A stretch of DNA of 64,000 bases from an uncultured Bacteroidales bacterium (lineage in GTDB: Bacteria > Bacteroidota > Bacteroidia > Bacteroidales > UBA932), in assembly GCA_900320545.1 (NCBI GenBank), contig ONSU01000003.1, forward strand, positions 59,408 to 123,407, in the 5' to 3' direction. The notes under the pieces were generated by a model, which was not told the origin of the DNA, searched no databases, and worked only from the letters and a program-made list of their open reading frames with translations. Of this stretch, positions 50,347 to 58,548 are shown one piece after another (within the stretch, counting starts at the first letter, position 1; each line of letters begins with the position of its first letter). The position numbers were made by a program, and so were the translations under genes.

Positions 50347-50856
50347 ATGCAAAGCGCTACGGAAATACTCAATCTGGCTGCTGACCGGTACGGCGAGCAG
50401 CTTTATTGGCATATCCGCCGCCTCGTGGTAAGCCACGACGACGCCGAAGACGCCCTGCAGGAGACCTTCATCAAGATCTTCACCAAGGCGGCATCCTTCC
50501 GCGGCGAACCGGGCAGCCTCCCCGCCTGGTTCTACCGGATCGCCACCAACGAGGCGCTCCAGATCCTCCGGAAACGCGTCCGCCTGTTCCAGAGCGTCGA
50601 CGACCTCTCCGACACCCTCTCCGAACTCATCGCCACCGAGAGCGCGCCCGACGCGTCGAAAGCCTCCGTCCTTTTCCAGAAGGCCACGATGCAACTGCCT
50701 ACCCGACAGCGGATCGCATTCAACCTGCGCTACTACGACGACCTCTCCTACGAAGAGATCGCCCGCATCACCGGGAGCAGCGAGGGATCGCTCCGCACCA
50801 ATTACCACTATGCCGTCAAAACCATCAGAAAATATTTGGAGGACCATACGATATGA
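50347..50856 (+). CDS. ECF-type RNA polymerase sigma factor
   Basis: A 169-residue sigma factor. Region 2 has SHDDAEDALQETFIKIF and WFYRIATNEALQILRK; region 4 has LPTRQRIAFNLRYYDDLSYEEIARITGSSEGSLRTNYHYAVKTI. It starts at the ATG at 50347, shortly after adk. It is the first gene of a three-gene unit with a membrane protein (overlap 4 nt) and a Spy-like periplasmic protein, the layout of an envelope-stress sensor. No FecR or SusC is attached. Confidence 0.93.
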   Translation: MQSATEILNLAADRYGEQLYWHIRRLVVSHDDAEDALQETFIKIFTKAASFRGEPGSLPAWFYRIATNEALQILRKRVRLFQSVDDLSDTLSELIATESAPDASKASVLFQKATMQLPTRQRIAFNLRYYDDLSYEEIARITGSSEGSLRTNYHYAVKTIRKYLEDHTI

Positions 50857-51155
50857 CAACCTTTGATGAAATGAAAAGGGAAATGCCCTACAAGGAAAGC
50901 CCCGGATACGTCCGGGAACTCGTCGGCCGCTGCAAAGAGACCGCGCTCCGGACGCCCGTCGCATCGCAGGGGCGCCGCACCTGGCTCTGGAGCATCGCAG
51001 CCGCGGCCGCCATTGTCGTCGCCGTCGTCGGCATCGCCCTCTCGGTTCCGCGCAGGACGCCCATCGAGCGGTTCCTCGCCGGCATCACCGACGAAGAGGC
51101 CGCGATGATCACCTGCTACAATCTCGAAGAAATTCCGGAATATGTCAATGAATAA
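50853..51155 (+). CDS. Small single-pass membrane protein, probable anti-sigma factor
   Basis: A 100-residue protein with a cytoplasmic N-terminus (about 1-42), one membrane helix (about 44-65, LWSIAAAAAIVVAVVGIAL) and a short acidic periplasmic tail (EEAAMITCYNLEEIPEYVNE). It overlaps the sigma gene by 4 nt. Size, topology and position fit an anti-sigma factor, but no conserved anti-sigma motif is recognisable. Confidence 0.75.
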   Translation: MTTFDEMKREMPYKESPGYVRELVGRCKETALRTPVASQGRRTWLWSIAAAAAIVVAVVGIALSVPRRTPIERFLAGITDEEAAMITCYNLEEIPEYVNE

Positions 51156-51171
51156 CAACCCTTAAAACTAA

Positions 51172-51675
51172 ATGAAAATGAAACGAATCTTTATCCTCCC
51201 GATCCTTCTGATCGCGTCCGCCTTCTCCCTCGGAGCGCAGGACAAACCCGGCGAGAACATCAACGAGAAGTTCTTTGAAGCCAAAATCCGCGAGTTCGTC
51301 TACCAGCTCGAACTCACCGACGCCCAGAAAGCGGCATTCGTCCCGCTGTACAAACGCTACGACGACGAGGTCCGCGCCGCATTTGTAAAGCCGCAGCGCC
51401 CCTCCAGGGACAAGAAAGCGGAGATGACGTCGGAAGACGCCGCCGCCATCGTGAAAGGTCGCCTCAGCAACCAGCAGAAGACCCTCTCGATCCGCGAGAA
51501 GTATGTCGACGAATTCGCCAAGGTCCTGGAGCCCCGGCAGCTCCTGCGCCTGTTCAACGTCGAGAACCAGATCCAGAACAAGCTCAAATCCCGCCAGGGG
51601 CATCCCGGTCAGGGGCACGGTCCTGCACAGGGCGGTCCCGGCCGCGGCCCGAGACCCGGTCAGGGAGGCAAATAG
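51172..51675 (+). CDS. Periplasmic Spy/CpxP-like protein
   Basis: A 167-residue secreted protein with signal peptide (ending LGAQ), then a mostly helical charged body (FVYQLELTDAQKAAFVPLYKRYDDE) like the LTxxQ-type periplasmic chaperone-sensors, and a Gly/Pro/His-rich tail. It lies in the operon of the sigma and membrane protein, so it may sense envelope or metal stress. The Spy-like assignment rests on composition and context only. A terminator follows at 51698. Confidence 0.7.
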   Translation: MKMKRIFILPILLIASAFSLGAQDKPGENINEKFFEAKIREFVYQLELTDAQKAAFVPLYKRYDDEVRAAFVKPQRPSRDKKAEMTSEDAAAIVKGRLSNQQKTLSIREKYVDEFAKVLEPRQLLRLFNVENQIQNKLKSRQGHPGQGHGPAQGGPGRGPRPGQGGK

Positions 51676-51697
51676 AACTCCCGAGACGGACAACAAA

Positions 51698-51728
51698 GGG
51701 CGGCTCCCTGACGGGGCCGCCCTGATTT
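51698..51728 (+). terminator. Terminator of the sigma/Spy-like operon
   Basis: GGGCGGC and GCCGCCC form a 7-bp GC stem with an 11-nt loop, followed by TGATTTTG. Confidence 0.7.
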
Positions 51729-51750
51729 TGTCTCTAAACGCGGATCGCGC

Positions 51751-52140
51751 TTATTGAACCGTCACATTGACTGTCTTGGTGAGATCGAAACCGTCGTGGA
51801 CGAGTCTCAGACTGACGGAAGCCGTGCCTTTGGCGGCACCGGTCAGCTGGATGCAGTCGTGTCCGCCGTGCTCGCCGGAGGCCGCGGTTACGATGGTCGC
51901 ATCGTTGGAAGTCGCGGAATAAGTACCGTCGAGATACTCACCCTTGCCGCTGTTCTGCGCGGCGACGATAAAGACCGTCTCGCCGAGATTCACATTCATC
52001 GTCGTTCCGATCACCGTGGTCGTACCGTCGATGCGGAATTTGTTGGTGCTGTAGGAATACGCGTGCTTCTCACATCCCGTGAGGGCAAGCGCCGCGGCGA
52101 TGACCGCCGCTACGGAAAGAACAGAAAATAACTTTTTCAT
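51751..52140 (-). CDS. Small Ig-like lipoprotein
   Basis: A 129-residue lipoprotein (lipobox at Cys23, ALALTGC) with an all-beta body rich in Thr/Ser (STNKFRIDGTTTVIGTTMNV). The ATG at 52140 starts the signal peptide directly; an upstream ATG at 52146 is possible. No family recognised. It is GC-rich, unlike the operon on its right, so it is probably a separate chromosomal gene at the boundary of the acquired region. Confidence 0.75.
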   Translation of the reverse strand: MKKLFSVLSVAAVIAAALALTGCEKHAYSYSTNKFRIDGTTTVIGTTMNVNLGETVFIVAAQNSGKGEYLDGTYSATSNDATIVTAASGEHGGHDCIQLTGAAKGTASVSLRLVHDGFDLTKTVNVTVQ

Positions 52141-52182
52141 ACACATACTCTTATCAAATTCTGTTCCAAAGTAAACAGGTCC

Positions 52183-52827
52183 CTATAAACGATAGAAATC
52201 AATTATCCCCTCATCCCCTTGCATTACATCAATTCCCTCCGTATTTGTCTGTAGAGAGAAAGATTTCCTCCCTATGGCAATCGTTCCCAGCAAACGCTCT
52301 TTCCCCTTCCATTCTTTCAGCCAATTATTGCTCTCTGCTTGAATCTGTTTCACCACAAACTGTTTTCCGACCTCCCTGAACCGGTCCACCGGCAATGAAA
52401 AACTCGTCAGGCTCCCCAAAAGCGAATTTAACAATTCCGGCCCGACGGCGGCCATAAAGCCATCCTCGTTTGACAGATTGGGCGTAAAAGAACAATTGTC
52501 AGGATCAATCGTACCATTAATTCTACTCAGCGTAACATAAAACTGATCCTGGTCCAGTCGCCAGTCTCCATTAAAATCATAATCCTCAACAAACTCAATT
52601 TGCCCCTCATCCATTTCCGCACGTCCCGTGATTTGGGCCTGTCCGACAAGTTCCCCCTCCTCCTCAGTATCAATTCCAAAGGTCAACTCCATATAAAGTG
52701 TAATGTCGAAGCGGTCATCACTGTATGGAAGAGAAGCGAACCAGGTTCCATTCAATGAGGGGGAAGAATAGCACCCTGTTAAAAGGAATGCCAAAACAAA
52801 AACTAATATGACCTTACCATTTTTCAT
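52183..52827 (-). CDS. Small lipoprotein, last gene of the GTPase/Hsp70 operon
   Basis: A 214-residue lipoprotein (lipobox at Cys19, LAFLLTGC) with an acidic, aromatic body and no recognised domain. Its middle part (YSDDRFDITLYMELTFG, EDYDFNGDWRLDQDQFYVTL) looks like a lipocalin-style barrel. The ATG at 52827 is used because an earlier start at 52863 would overlap the preceding gene. It follows the membrane GTPase gene by 16 nt, so it is part of the same transcript, perhaps as an envelope partner. Confidence 0.75.
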   Translation of the reverse strand: MKNGKVILVFVLAFLLTGCYSSPSLNGTWFASLPYSDDRFDITLYMELTFGIDTEEEGELVGQAQITGRAEMDEGQIEFVEDYDFNGDWRLDQDQFYVTLSRINGTIDPDNCSFTPNLSNEDGFMAAVGPELLNSLLGSLTSFSLPVDRFREVGKQFVVKQIQAESNNWLKEWKGKERLLGTIAIGRKSFSLQTNTEGIDVMQGDEGIIDFYRL

Positions 52828-52843
52828 ATCCACCTCCTGATAA

Positions 52844-54886
52844 TTATATATCACCTTTGTCAATCCTGAGGTTCTTAAGCAGAGCTTCTAAAAGAAGATC
52901 CACACCTGATCCCTCACTATCAACCTTTGACTTTGCACTCACGGCATAATATGATACATTTTCAAAGAATGTTTTTGCTCTGTAGACAAAACGTCCAAGC
53001 CCCATTTGATCCTCAAGAAATCTCCTGATATCATCCGGGTCCTGACGATCTACGCCCGAAAGATACCCAGTATCCGCCTTTGTCAAAACAATCATTAGCG
53101 GGATCTTCTGGATTTCAGTTTTTTTCTTTCTGTACTTTTCAATTGTATTCTGAAGAATATCCAGCGCCATCTCCACATCGATTTTTCCAGCACTATCTTG
53201 GGTCCGGCCTACATGATCTTTATACCACAGAGAAAAAACATCTCCAAGTTCCAAATCGGCGGTCTTTATTGTCATCGGGTCAATGCTGAAAAGAATGGCA
53301 TCCGAATTCCTGAAAAACGGGGCATCTTCCGCCTTATTCAGCTCCGAGGTAAACATCTCTCCTGCAAGATCATTAAGATAGATTTTATACGGGATCATCG
53401 CTCCCTTATGCGACAATTTCATCTGAATTGAGCGATGACGTCCTTCTGACGTCTTGGGTGGGAATTCGCCCATCTCGGTTCCATTTTTTATCCGATCAAC
53501 AAAGTGCTCTATCAACTTATGGTCTTCCCCTATGTCCCCAGTAATCTCTGAAATATAGTTTCGCTCCAGTTCCGCAATACATCTATACAACAGAGAGGTT
53601 TTCCCGGATTGGGCGACACCGACGAATGAAACGAACTTTTCTTCCCCGACCCTGGTTGTGATGGGGTTGTTGCAATGAGGACAATACCTCTCAAGAGAAT
53701 CTTTTCCCAGCAAAAATAGCGTAGGAAGTCTTTCCTGTGAAAAAGGAGCCCGAATATGGAATATGCCATAAGTACCTGGTCTTAATGGGACAGGTAAGAA
53801 TCTTGGGGTTCCATCTGCTTCCCGGCCGATAACATATTTCGCTGGTTCATAAGACTTATGACATGTTTCGCATTTATTCTTTACATTGTACCGATACAGG
53901 ACAATCGATTCGCAAAGGGAAACGATTCCGGCAATCAGAAGCCAGACGAGTGCAATGGAAAGAAAGACTACGAGCGGCCCCGCCGCAATCAGCAAAGCCT
54001 TCTTCCAATAACCGGTCACAAGGCCGACTGACAGTTCCCACGGATTCAAAGAATGGAATAAATACACCCCTTTCGCGAAGAGAAATCCTGCCGCCCTTAT
54101 CAAACGCTTTTGGAATATAATGACAGGGATTCCCAAAAGCCCGATGAAACCGTATTCATTTCTTCCAAAAACCAAAAGCAGCACACCTACGACGACACCG
54201 ATCCATCCCCCCACGACCAAAACCCATAACAGTCCGCCGATAATATAAGAAGAACAGAGAATAATTGTCGCCGTCAGCAATATAAAAAGAGATGTTGCCA
54301 CGAAGCCGGCCACAACCATCACAAATAGTCCGATGAACGAAAGATAAGCATTATGATTGAAAACCCACATTCGCCTCATCCCGTTTTTGTTCTCCTGACC
54401 GAAGAAAAAATAATTATACCACGGTTCCCATAGTTTATGTTCTGAACGGTAAAGCTTTCTTCCCAAGAAGAAAATACCCAAACACGTTATCAAGGCGAAA
54501 AGAATCAGAAAGGCCCGCGGAAGCCACGTAAAACTCTCTATCTTCTTTTGTATCGGCGCAGGAGCCGGAGGCACATACAGAGGATTGGTCTCTTCCGCCA
54601 GGCAAGAAGAAGACACATAAAGATACCCCTTCCCCGGGTGATAGAACTTAAGCCACTTTATGCCCCCGCCCTCGACAAACTCCAGCGACTTTCCATAGAT
54701 ATAGTCGTCCTTATGGGCAACGGCTTCGCGGTGTCCTTTTTTAGATGGGGCATTGCGAATACTTACAGCCTTGGCTGTAACACGATATCTTGTCGGGGCA
54801 ATCTCTGCAGAAGACCCAAACGACTCTGATCCCCAGGCGGCAATAGCCAGAAAAAGTAACGAGATAACCGAAATAATCTTCTTCAT
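52844..54886 (-). CDS. Multi-pass membrane GTPase with SH3-like domain and zinc ribbon
   Basis: A 680-residue protein in five parts: signal peptide (1-18); SH3-like domain (about 31-95); about six membrane helices (124-328); a four-cysteine zinc ribbon (Cys339, 342, 402, 405); and a C-terminal TRAFAC-type GTPase. The GTPase has GVAQSGKT (423-430), NDLAGE (505-510, in the DxxG position) and TKAD (602-605). The G1, G3 and G4 motifs are intact, so GTP binding is expected. It starts at the base after the GAP1 gene stop. It would link a cytoplasmic GTPase to the envelope, with SH3 outside and GTPase inside. Related to the GTPases named Double-GTPase in published surveys of conflict systems. Confidence 0.85.
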   Translation of the reverse strand: MKKIISVISLLFLAIAAWGSESFGSSAEIAPTRYRVTAKAVSIRNAPSKKGHREAVAHKDDYIYGKSLEFVEGGGIKWLKFYHPGKGYLYVSSSCLAEETNPLYVPPAPAPIQKKIESFTWLPRAFLILFALITCLGIFFLGRKLYRSEHKLWEPWYNYFFFGQENKNGMRRMWVFNHNAYLSFIGLFVMVVAGFVATSLFILLTATIILCSSYIIGGLLWVLVVGGWIGVVVGVLLLVFGRNEYGFIGLLGIPVIIFQKRLIRAAGFLFAKGVYLFHSLNPWELSVGLVTGYWKKALLIAAGPLVVFLSIALVWLLIAGIVSLCESIVLYRYNVKNKCETCHKSYEPAKYVIGREADGTPRFLPVPLRPGTYGIFHIRAPFSQERLPTLFLLGKDSLERYCPHCNNPITTRVGEEKFVSFVGVAQSGKTSLLYRCIAELERNYISEITGDIGEDHKLIEHFVDRIKNGTEMGEFPPKTSEGRHRSIQMKLSHKGAMIPYKIYLNDLAGEMFTSELNKAEDAPFFRNSDAILFSIDPMTIKTADLELGDVFSLWYKDHVGRTQDSAGKIDVEMALDILQNTIEKYRKKKTEIQKIPLMIVLTKADTGYLSGVDRQDPDDIRRFLEDQMGLGRFVYRAKTFFENVSYYAVSAKSKVDSEGSGVDLLLEALLKNLRIDKGDI

Positions 54887-57205
54887 TTATTTTCTATTTC
54901 TTCTGAAGATACTTTTGAACTTGTATAATCTATACTCACTCTTGAAATATTCTGAATAGAAATCCTCCGGATTTTTGATTGACAACAATTCCGTCCACGC
55001 AACGACCGTGTCGAATGCCACATCTTTTTTCCTGGCGACAGCGACGATATAGAAACTCCTGACTTTAGAACTTCGGATTGCCCGGACGGACTCCAGCATT
55101 TCATCCATACGAAAGTCCGATATGTCATAGAGGGCGTCAACAAAGGCCGTTATATCATTCAGCGCTTCGAAATGCTCAAAGCCTCTCGGAGAAATCTTCC
55201 GGAGATATTCAGATGACCGGATTAAGACCGCCAAACCATAACAGGCTTGCGGCCATCCGCTTTCCGGAACCAAAAGGGAAATGACATCCCGCAGGTTAGA
55301 CCAATCCTTTTTTGCAGGATTTTTTTCATCGATTAACGGAAGGACGTCGTCTTCGATGGAAATATCCAATGCCCCTGCGGATTGCCCCCTGATAAAGAGG
55401 ATCGTTCGTTTGAACAACGTGTCATAAATGGAAGTATTACTAAGAAGTAATTCCTTAAAGCATACATTCCTATCGGAAATCTCCCGACATACCTTTAACA
55501 GTCCGACGGGGGGCATTTCCTCCTTCCTGAATTCTATCGTAGTCAAGAAATATGGTGCGAACTCCTCCCTGTCAAAAAAGCATCCCCATTCCTTTATATA
55601 GTCGACTCGGTCCGCTTCTCTTTTATCCCAAACAAGCAAGGGTTCATATACCGGGAGTTCTTCCGGATGCACTTTTAGCCGGTTGACATACATCTTGACC
55701 CTGTCAAAAGCATTGGGACAAATCTCACTTAATACCACCTGGATCTGAGATGTCTTCAAATAAAGACTCTGCATTCTCACCATCAGTTCCTCTGCCGGGA
55801 AAGGAGGTTGATAAAAGATAGAGTACACCTTTTCCCAACCATCAAGCAACAAGTCACTTGACAGGAATTCCTTATGCTCAACCGTTTTCGATAAATCCAG
55901 ATATCTTTTCAATACCGGGACCGCGTGGACATTCAATACGTCTTTCAGGCGGGACGGGGAGGTCATCACGAAATTGGTTACGGTCTCCCGTGCTTTTTCA
56001 TACACGGCTCCCATCGGAATACCCGCAGCGGCGACCTGCTCGGAAACCGTGATGAGCAGACTGATGTCTGAAATATCCTGCGCTTCCGAATACTCTCTTG
56101 CGAGCAAATTCATCAGAAGAGAACTCTTTGAGGAGTCTGCCGATATAATTTTTGAGAGCAGCGGCAGCAAGCCGTCCACTTCCACAATTTCGCTCAAAGT
56201 AAACTCTTCCGGGATGTATAAGTACCTTAGCAGAGACCAGTTCAGGTCGTCGGAATGATCCACCAGCTTTGTCGATAATTTATTCAGCAGCCAGGAACAT
56301 ATTGTTTTTGTGCCATTCAAGTCACTCTCCCGAACTCTTTTTTCAATCTCGGCCCGCCACTTCCGTTCAAGGGAAGTAGCGTGGTGGGGGGCCGTCAGTT
56401 CATCGACAACCTTCACATTGCCGATGGGTGCCGCATACTGATAGTACTGGTTGATAAATGTCAGCCAAGTCCCTGGCGAAATACCTTCTTCTTGATGATT
56501 GACAGAAAATGTCATCTCCTGTGCATATTTCTCCGGCAGCACCCTCATTAAACCTGCGCACGCTGATGGTGCCTTCCCTGCATCCATTTTTACAACGAGT
56601 TTCTTTCCTTCGCCGAGTGCGGAAACCAGATCAAATAAAAGGTCTATGGACTCCTTGGGGACGCCCTGGACAGCGCTGACGAACGCTTTTTCAGACACAG
56701 GAATAGGGACGGCCGGTCCCAGCAACATCGATTTAAGTTCTTCGTTATCCGTTGTTGGTAAAAAATCTGCCGGCAAGAAGTAATGATTCCCTTGAAGCGG
56801 AGCCTCAAAGAGCAAATCAAATACAGCCGTATCCGGAGTATTTTCAAAAACAAATATATGAACCAGATAGTTTCCTGTCCTTGTGGATGAATTCCCCGTC
56901 TTGAAAAAAGGATAATCAAATCCTATGGACACCATTCTCCCCAGGAAACTGACCGTCTTCCCACTTTGCAATTTATCCACGGAGTAAAAATAGGTTTTCG
57001 GATATTCCCGAATGCGCTCCGGATCCTCTGCCAGTCTCGGCCCAGATATGTTTTCGAAACTACCGCAACGATAGGATGTCATTTTCCCGGTGATGAGTGG
57101 AAGAAACTCCTTCGGAAAATCTTCTGAAACAGAGCGGATGCCAAAGCCCGGTAATCCTGTCAGCCCACTTTCCGATGCCGTATAGATGAGTTGATAATAG
57201 TGCAT
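54887..57205 (-). CDS. GTPase-associated protein, GAP1-N1-like
   Basis: A 772-residue cytoplasmic protein. The N-terminus (MHYYQLIYTASESGLTGLPG, FGIRSV) fits the GAP1-N1 family as I recall it; family members occur only beside TRAFAC GTPases in predicted conflict systems. The region at about 70-210 has Tyr/Phe-rich strands, and a long alpha-helical C-terminal half resembles the family's middle and C-terminal parts. There is no catalytic motif. It sits between the two GTPase genes, 12 nt after the first. It is likely a GTPase-regulating or scaffold partner. Family fit is by motif memory, not a search. Confidence 0.75.
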   Translation of the reverse strand: MHYYQLIYTASESGLTGLPGFGIRSVSEDFPKEFLPLITGKMTSYRCGSFENISGPRLAEDPERIREYPKTYFYSVDKLQSGKTVSFLGRMVSIGFDYPFFKTGNSSTRTGNYLVHIFVFENTPDTAVFDLLFEAPLQGNHYFLPADFLPTTDNEELKSMLLGPAVPIPVSEKAFVSAVQGVPKESIDLLFDLVSALGEGKKLVVKMDAGKAPSACAGLMRVLPEKYAQEMTFSVNHQEEGISPGTWLTFINQYYQYAAPIGNVKVVDELTAPHHATSLERKWRAEIEKRVRESDLNGTKTICSWLLNKLSTKLVDHSDDLNWSLLRYLYIPEEFTLSEIVEVDGLLPLLSKIISADSSKSSLLMNLLAREYSEAQDISDISLLITVSEQVAAAGIPMGAVYEKARETVTNFVMTSPSRLKDVLNVHAVPVLKRYLDLSKTVEHKEFLSSDLLLDGWEKVYSIFYQPPFPAEELMVRMQSLYLKTSQIQVVLSEICPNAFDRVKMYVNRLKVHPEELPVYEPLLVWDKREADRVDYIKEWGCFFDREEFAPYFLTTIEFRKEEMPPVGLLKVCREISDRNVCFKELLLSNTSIYDTLFKRTILFIRGQSAGALDISIEDDVLPLIDEKNPAKKDWSNLRDVISLLVPESGWPQACYGLAVLIRSSEYLRKISPRGFEHFEALNDITAFVDALYDISDFRMDEMLESVRAIRSSKVRSFYIVAVARKKDVAFDTVVAWTELLSIKNPEDFYSEYFKSEYRLYKFKSIFRRNRK

Positions 57206-57217
57206 AGCAAGATTTCT

Positions 57218-58546
57218 TTACTGGATGGGAATATCAAATCCAGGAAGTTGAGACAAAAGCCAAATCAACGGGTCCAGCACCCGATACGGCCGAATCTTAT
57301 CAAGATTCTGAAGGTCGTCACCAAGAGAGGAAACGCCGAAGAAATGAGTGTTGTCGAATGTGGTAAAGATGTCTGAAACAAGTCCTGCAAGATCCCACCT
57401 CTCACGACATACTTCTATAAGCCCTTCACTAACCTGATCAGTGATATTGGTATCAAGCACGCCTGTTTTGAGGAAGGAACTGTTTCGCTTGAGATCAATG
57501 CCGTGAATACCATAGTCGTTTCCTGCCACTTCAAGCCCCTTCACAACCGCATCTATCTTGCTAAATGTCACCGCTATCGGCTTCTTCTTCAACGTCGCCA
57601 GACGCTTGGGGTCACTCTTGGCATAACTGAGTAGAGAAGAAACGACCCGGGCCGGATCTCCCTTCAAATCCCCTTCGTTATATCCTGCATCTATGATATC
57701 CTGCCGAAGAGCCTTGACAGAGAAAGGGTCAAGAAGAAGGATGACTGCCGCAGACTCTTGGAGATATGTAGCCGTCCTCAGGATTTCCTCTTGGTTCTCA
57801 AAACTTTCACCTGCCGTGTCGTAGAAGACAAGATAAATATGTTTATCACCCTTGCTCGGTTTATTAATATCTTTGGACTGGGTTAACTCGAAGATAAGCG
57901 GAATAGGTTTTTCGCCGACAGGTGTCTTATCCAATTGCTGATGATCATCAAAAAGACGGGTCCTAAGCCTTTGGATTTTTACGGTTGTTCTGTAATCATC
58001 CCTCGGCGACTCATCTTTGGGCGAGATGGTCAATCGCATCTTATATCCATATTTTCGCAATTGATCGTACAATGCTGTGATATAGGTTGTTTTACCACTG
58101 CTTTGTGCACCTATAATAGAGATAATCTGGGACCCATTCGCAATCATTTCCGTCGGAAGCCAGTTATGGCAATGAGGACAGACCAACCGACTTGATTCCG
58201 CTCCGCACCTATCGCACTTTGCACTCTTGGGCGGGCCACCGAAAAGACCTTTATGGGAAAATATATGATTTATCTCTACTGCACCAGACTGCCAGTGATT
58301 GATATATTTCTCATCCTGGTCCTTCGGGCAGGCTCTCACCCAGCCGCTTTCTGGTTGGACAGTCGTGGGATTCTCATCTCCAAACGTCATCTCTGTAGAA
58401 GAGAAGTCCAAATCGTCATTGACTTTTTCCCCGATGACTACCGGGTTCTTTTTTTCGTACTTTTTCTCCTCGTTGGTGCACTGATACTGTGCTTCCCTCG
58501 TTGAGAATTTGCGAAAACAGTAGGGGCATAAAATAACACTGGCCAT
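57218..58546 (-). CDS. Zinc-ribbon TRAFAC-class GTPase
   Basis: A 442-residue soluble protein. It has an N-terminal CPYC (7-10), a second zinc knuckle with CDRC (111-114) and CPHC (123-126), and a GTPase domain. The GTPase motifs are GAQSSGKT (146-153), YDTAGESF (DxxG) and FSKID (G4). P-loop and G3 are intact, so it should bind GTP. The Cys pairs form one or two zinc ribbons. It starts 2 nt after the degenerate actin-fold gene. Homologous in architecture to the membrane GTPase two genes downstream, so the operon carries a GTPase pair. Confidence 0.85.
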   Translation of the reverse strand: MASVILCPYCFRKFSTREAQYQCTNEEKKYEKKNPVVIGEKVNDDLDFSSTEMTFGDENPTTVQPESGWVRACPKDQDEKYINHWQSGAVEINHIFSHKGLFGGPPKSAKCDRCGAESSRLVCPHCHNWLPTEMIANGSQIISIIGAQSSGKTTYITALYDQLRKYGYKMRLTISPKDESPRDDYRTTVKIQRLRTRLFDDHQQLDKTPVGEKPIPLIFELTQSKDINKPSKGDKHIYLVFYDTAGESFENQEEILRTATYLQESAAVILLLDPFSVKALRQDIIDAGYNEGDLKGDPARVVSSLLSYAKSDPKRLATLKKKPIAVTFSKIDAVVKGLEVAGNDYGIHGIDLKRNSSFLKTGVLDTNITDQVSEGLIEVCRERWDLAGLVSDIFTTFDNTHFFGVSSLGDDLQNLDKIRPYRVLDPLIWLLSQLPGFDIPIQ

Positions 58547-58548
58547 AG

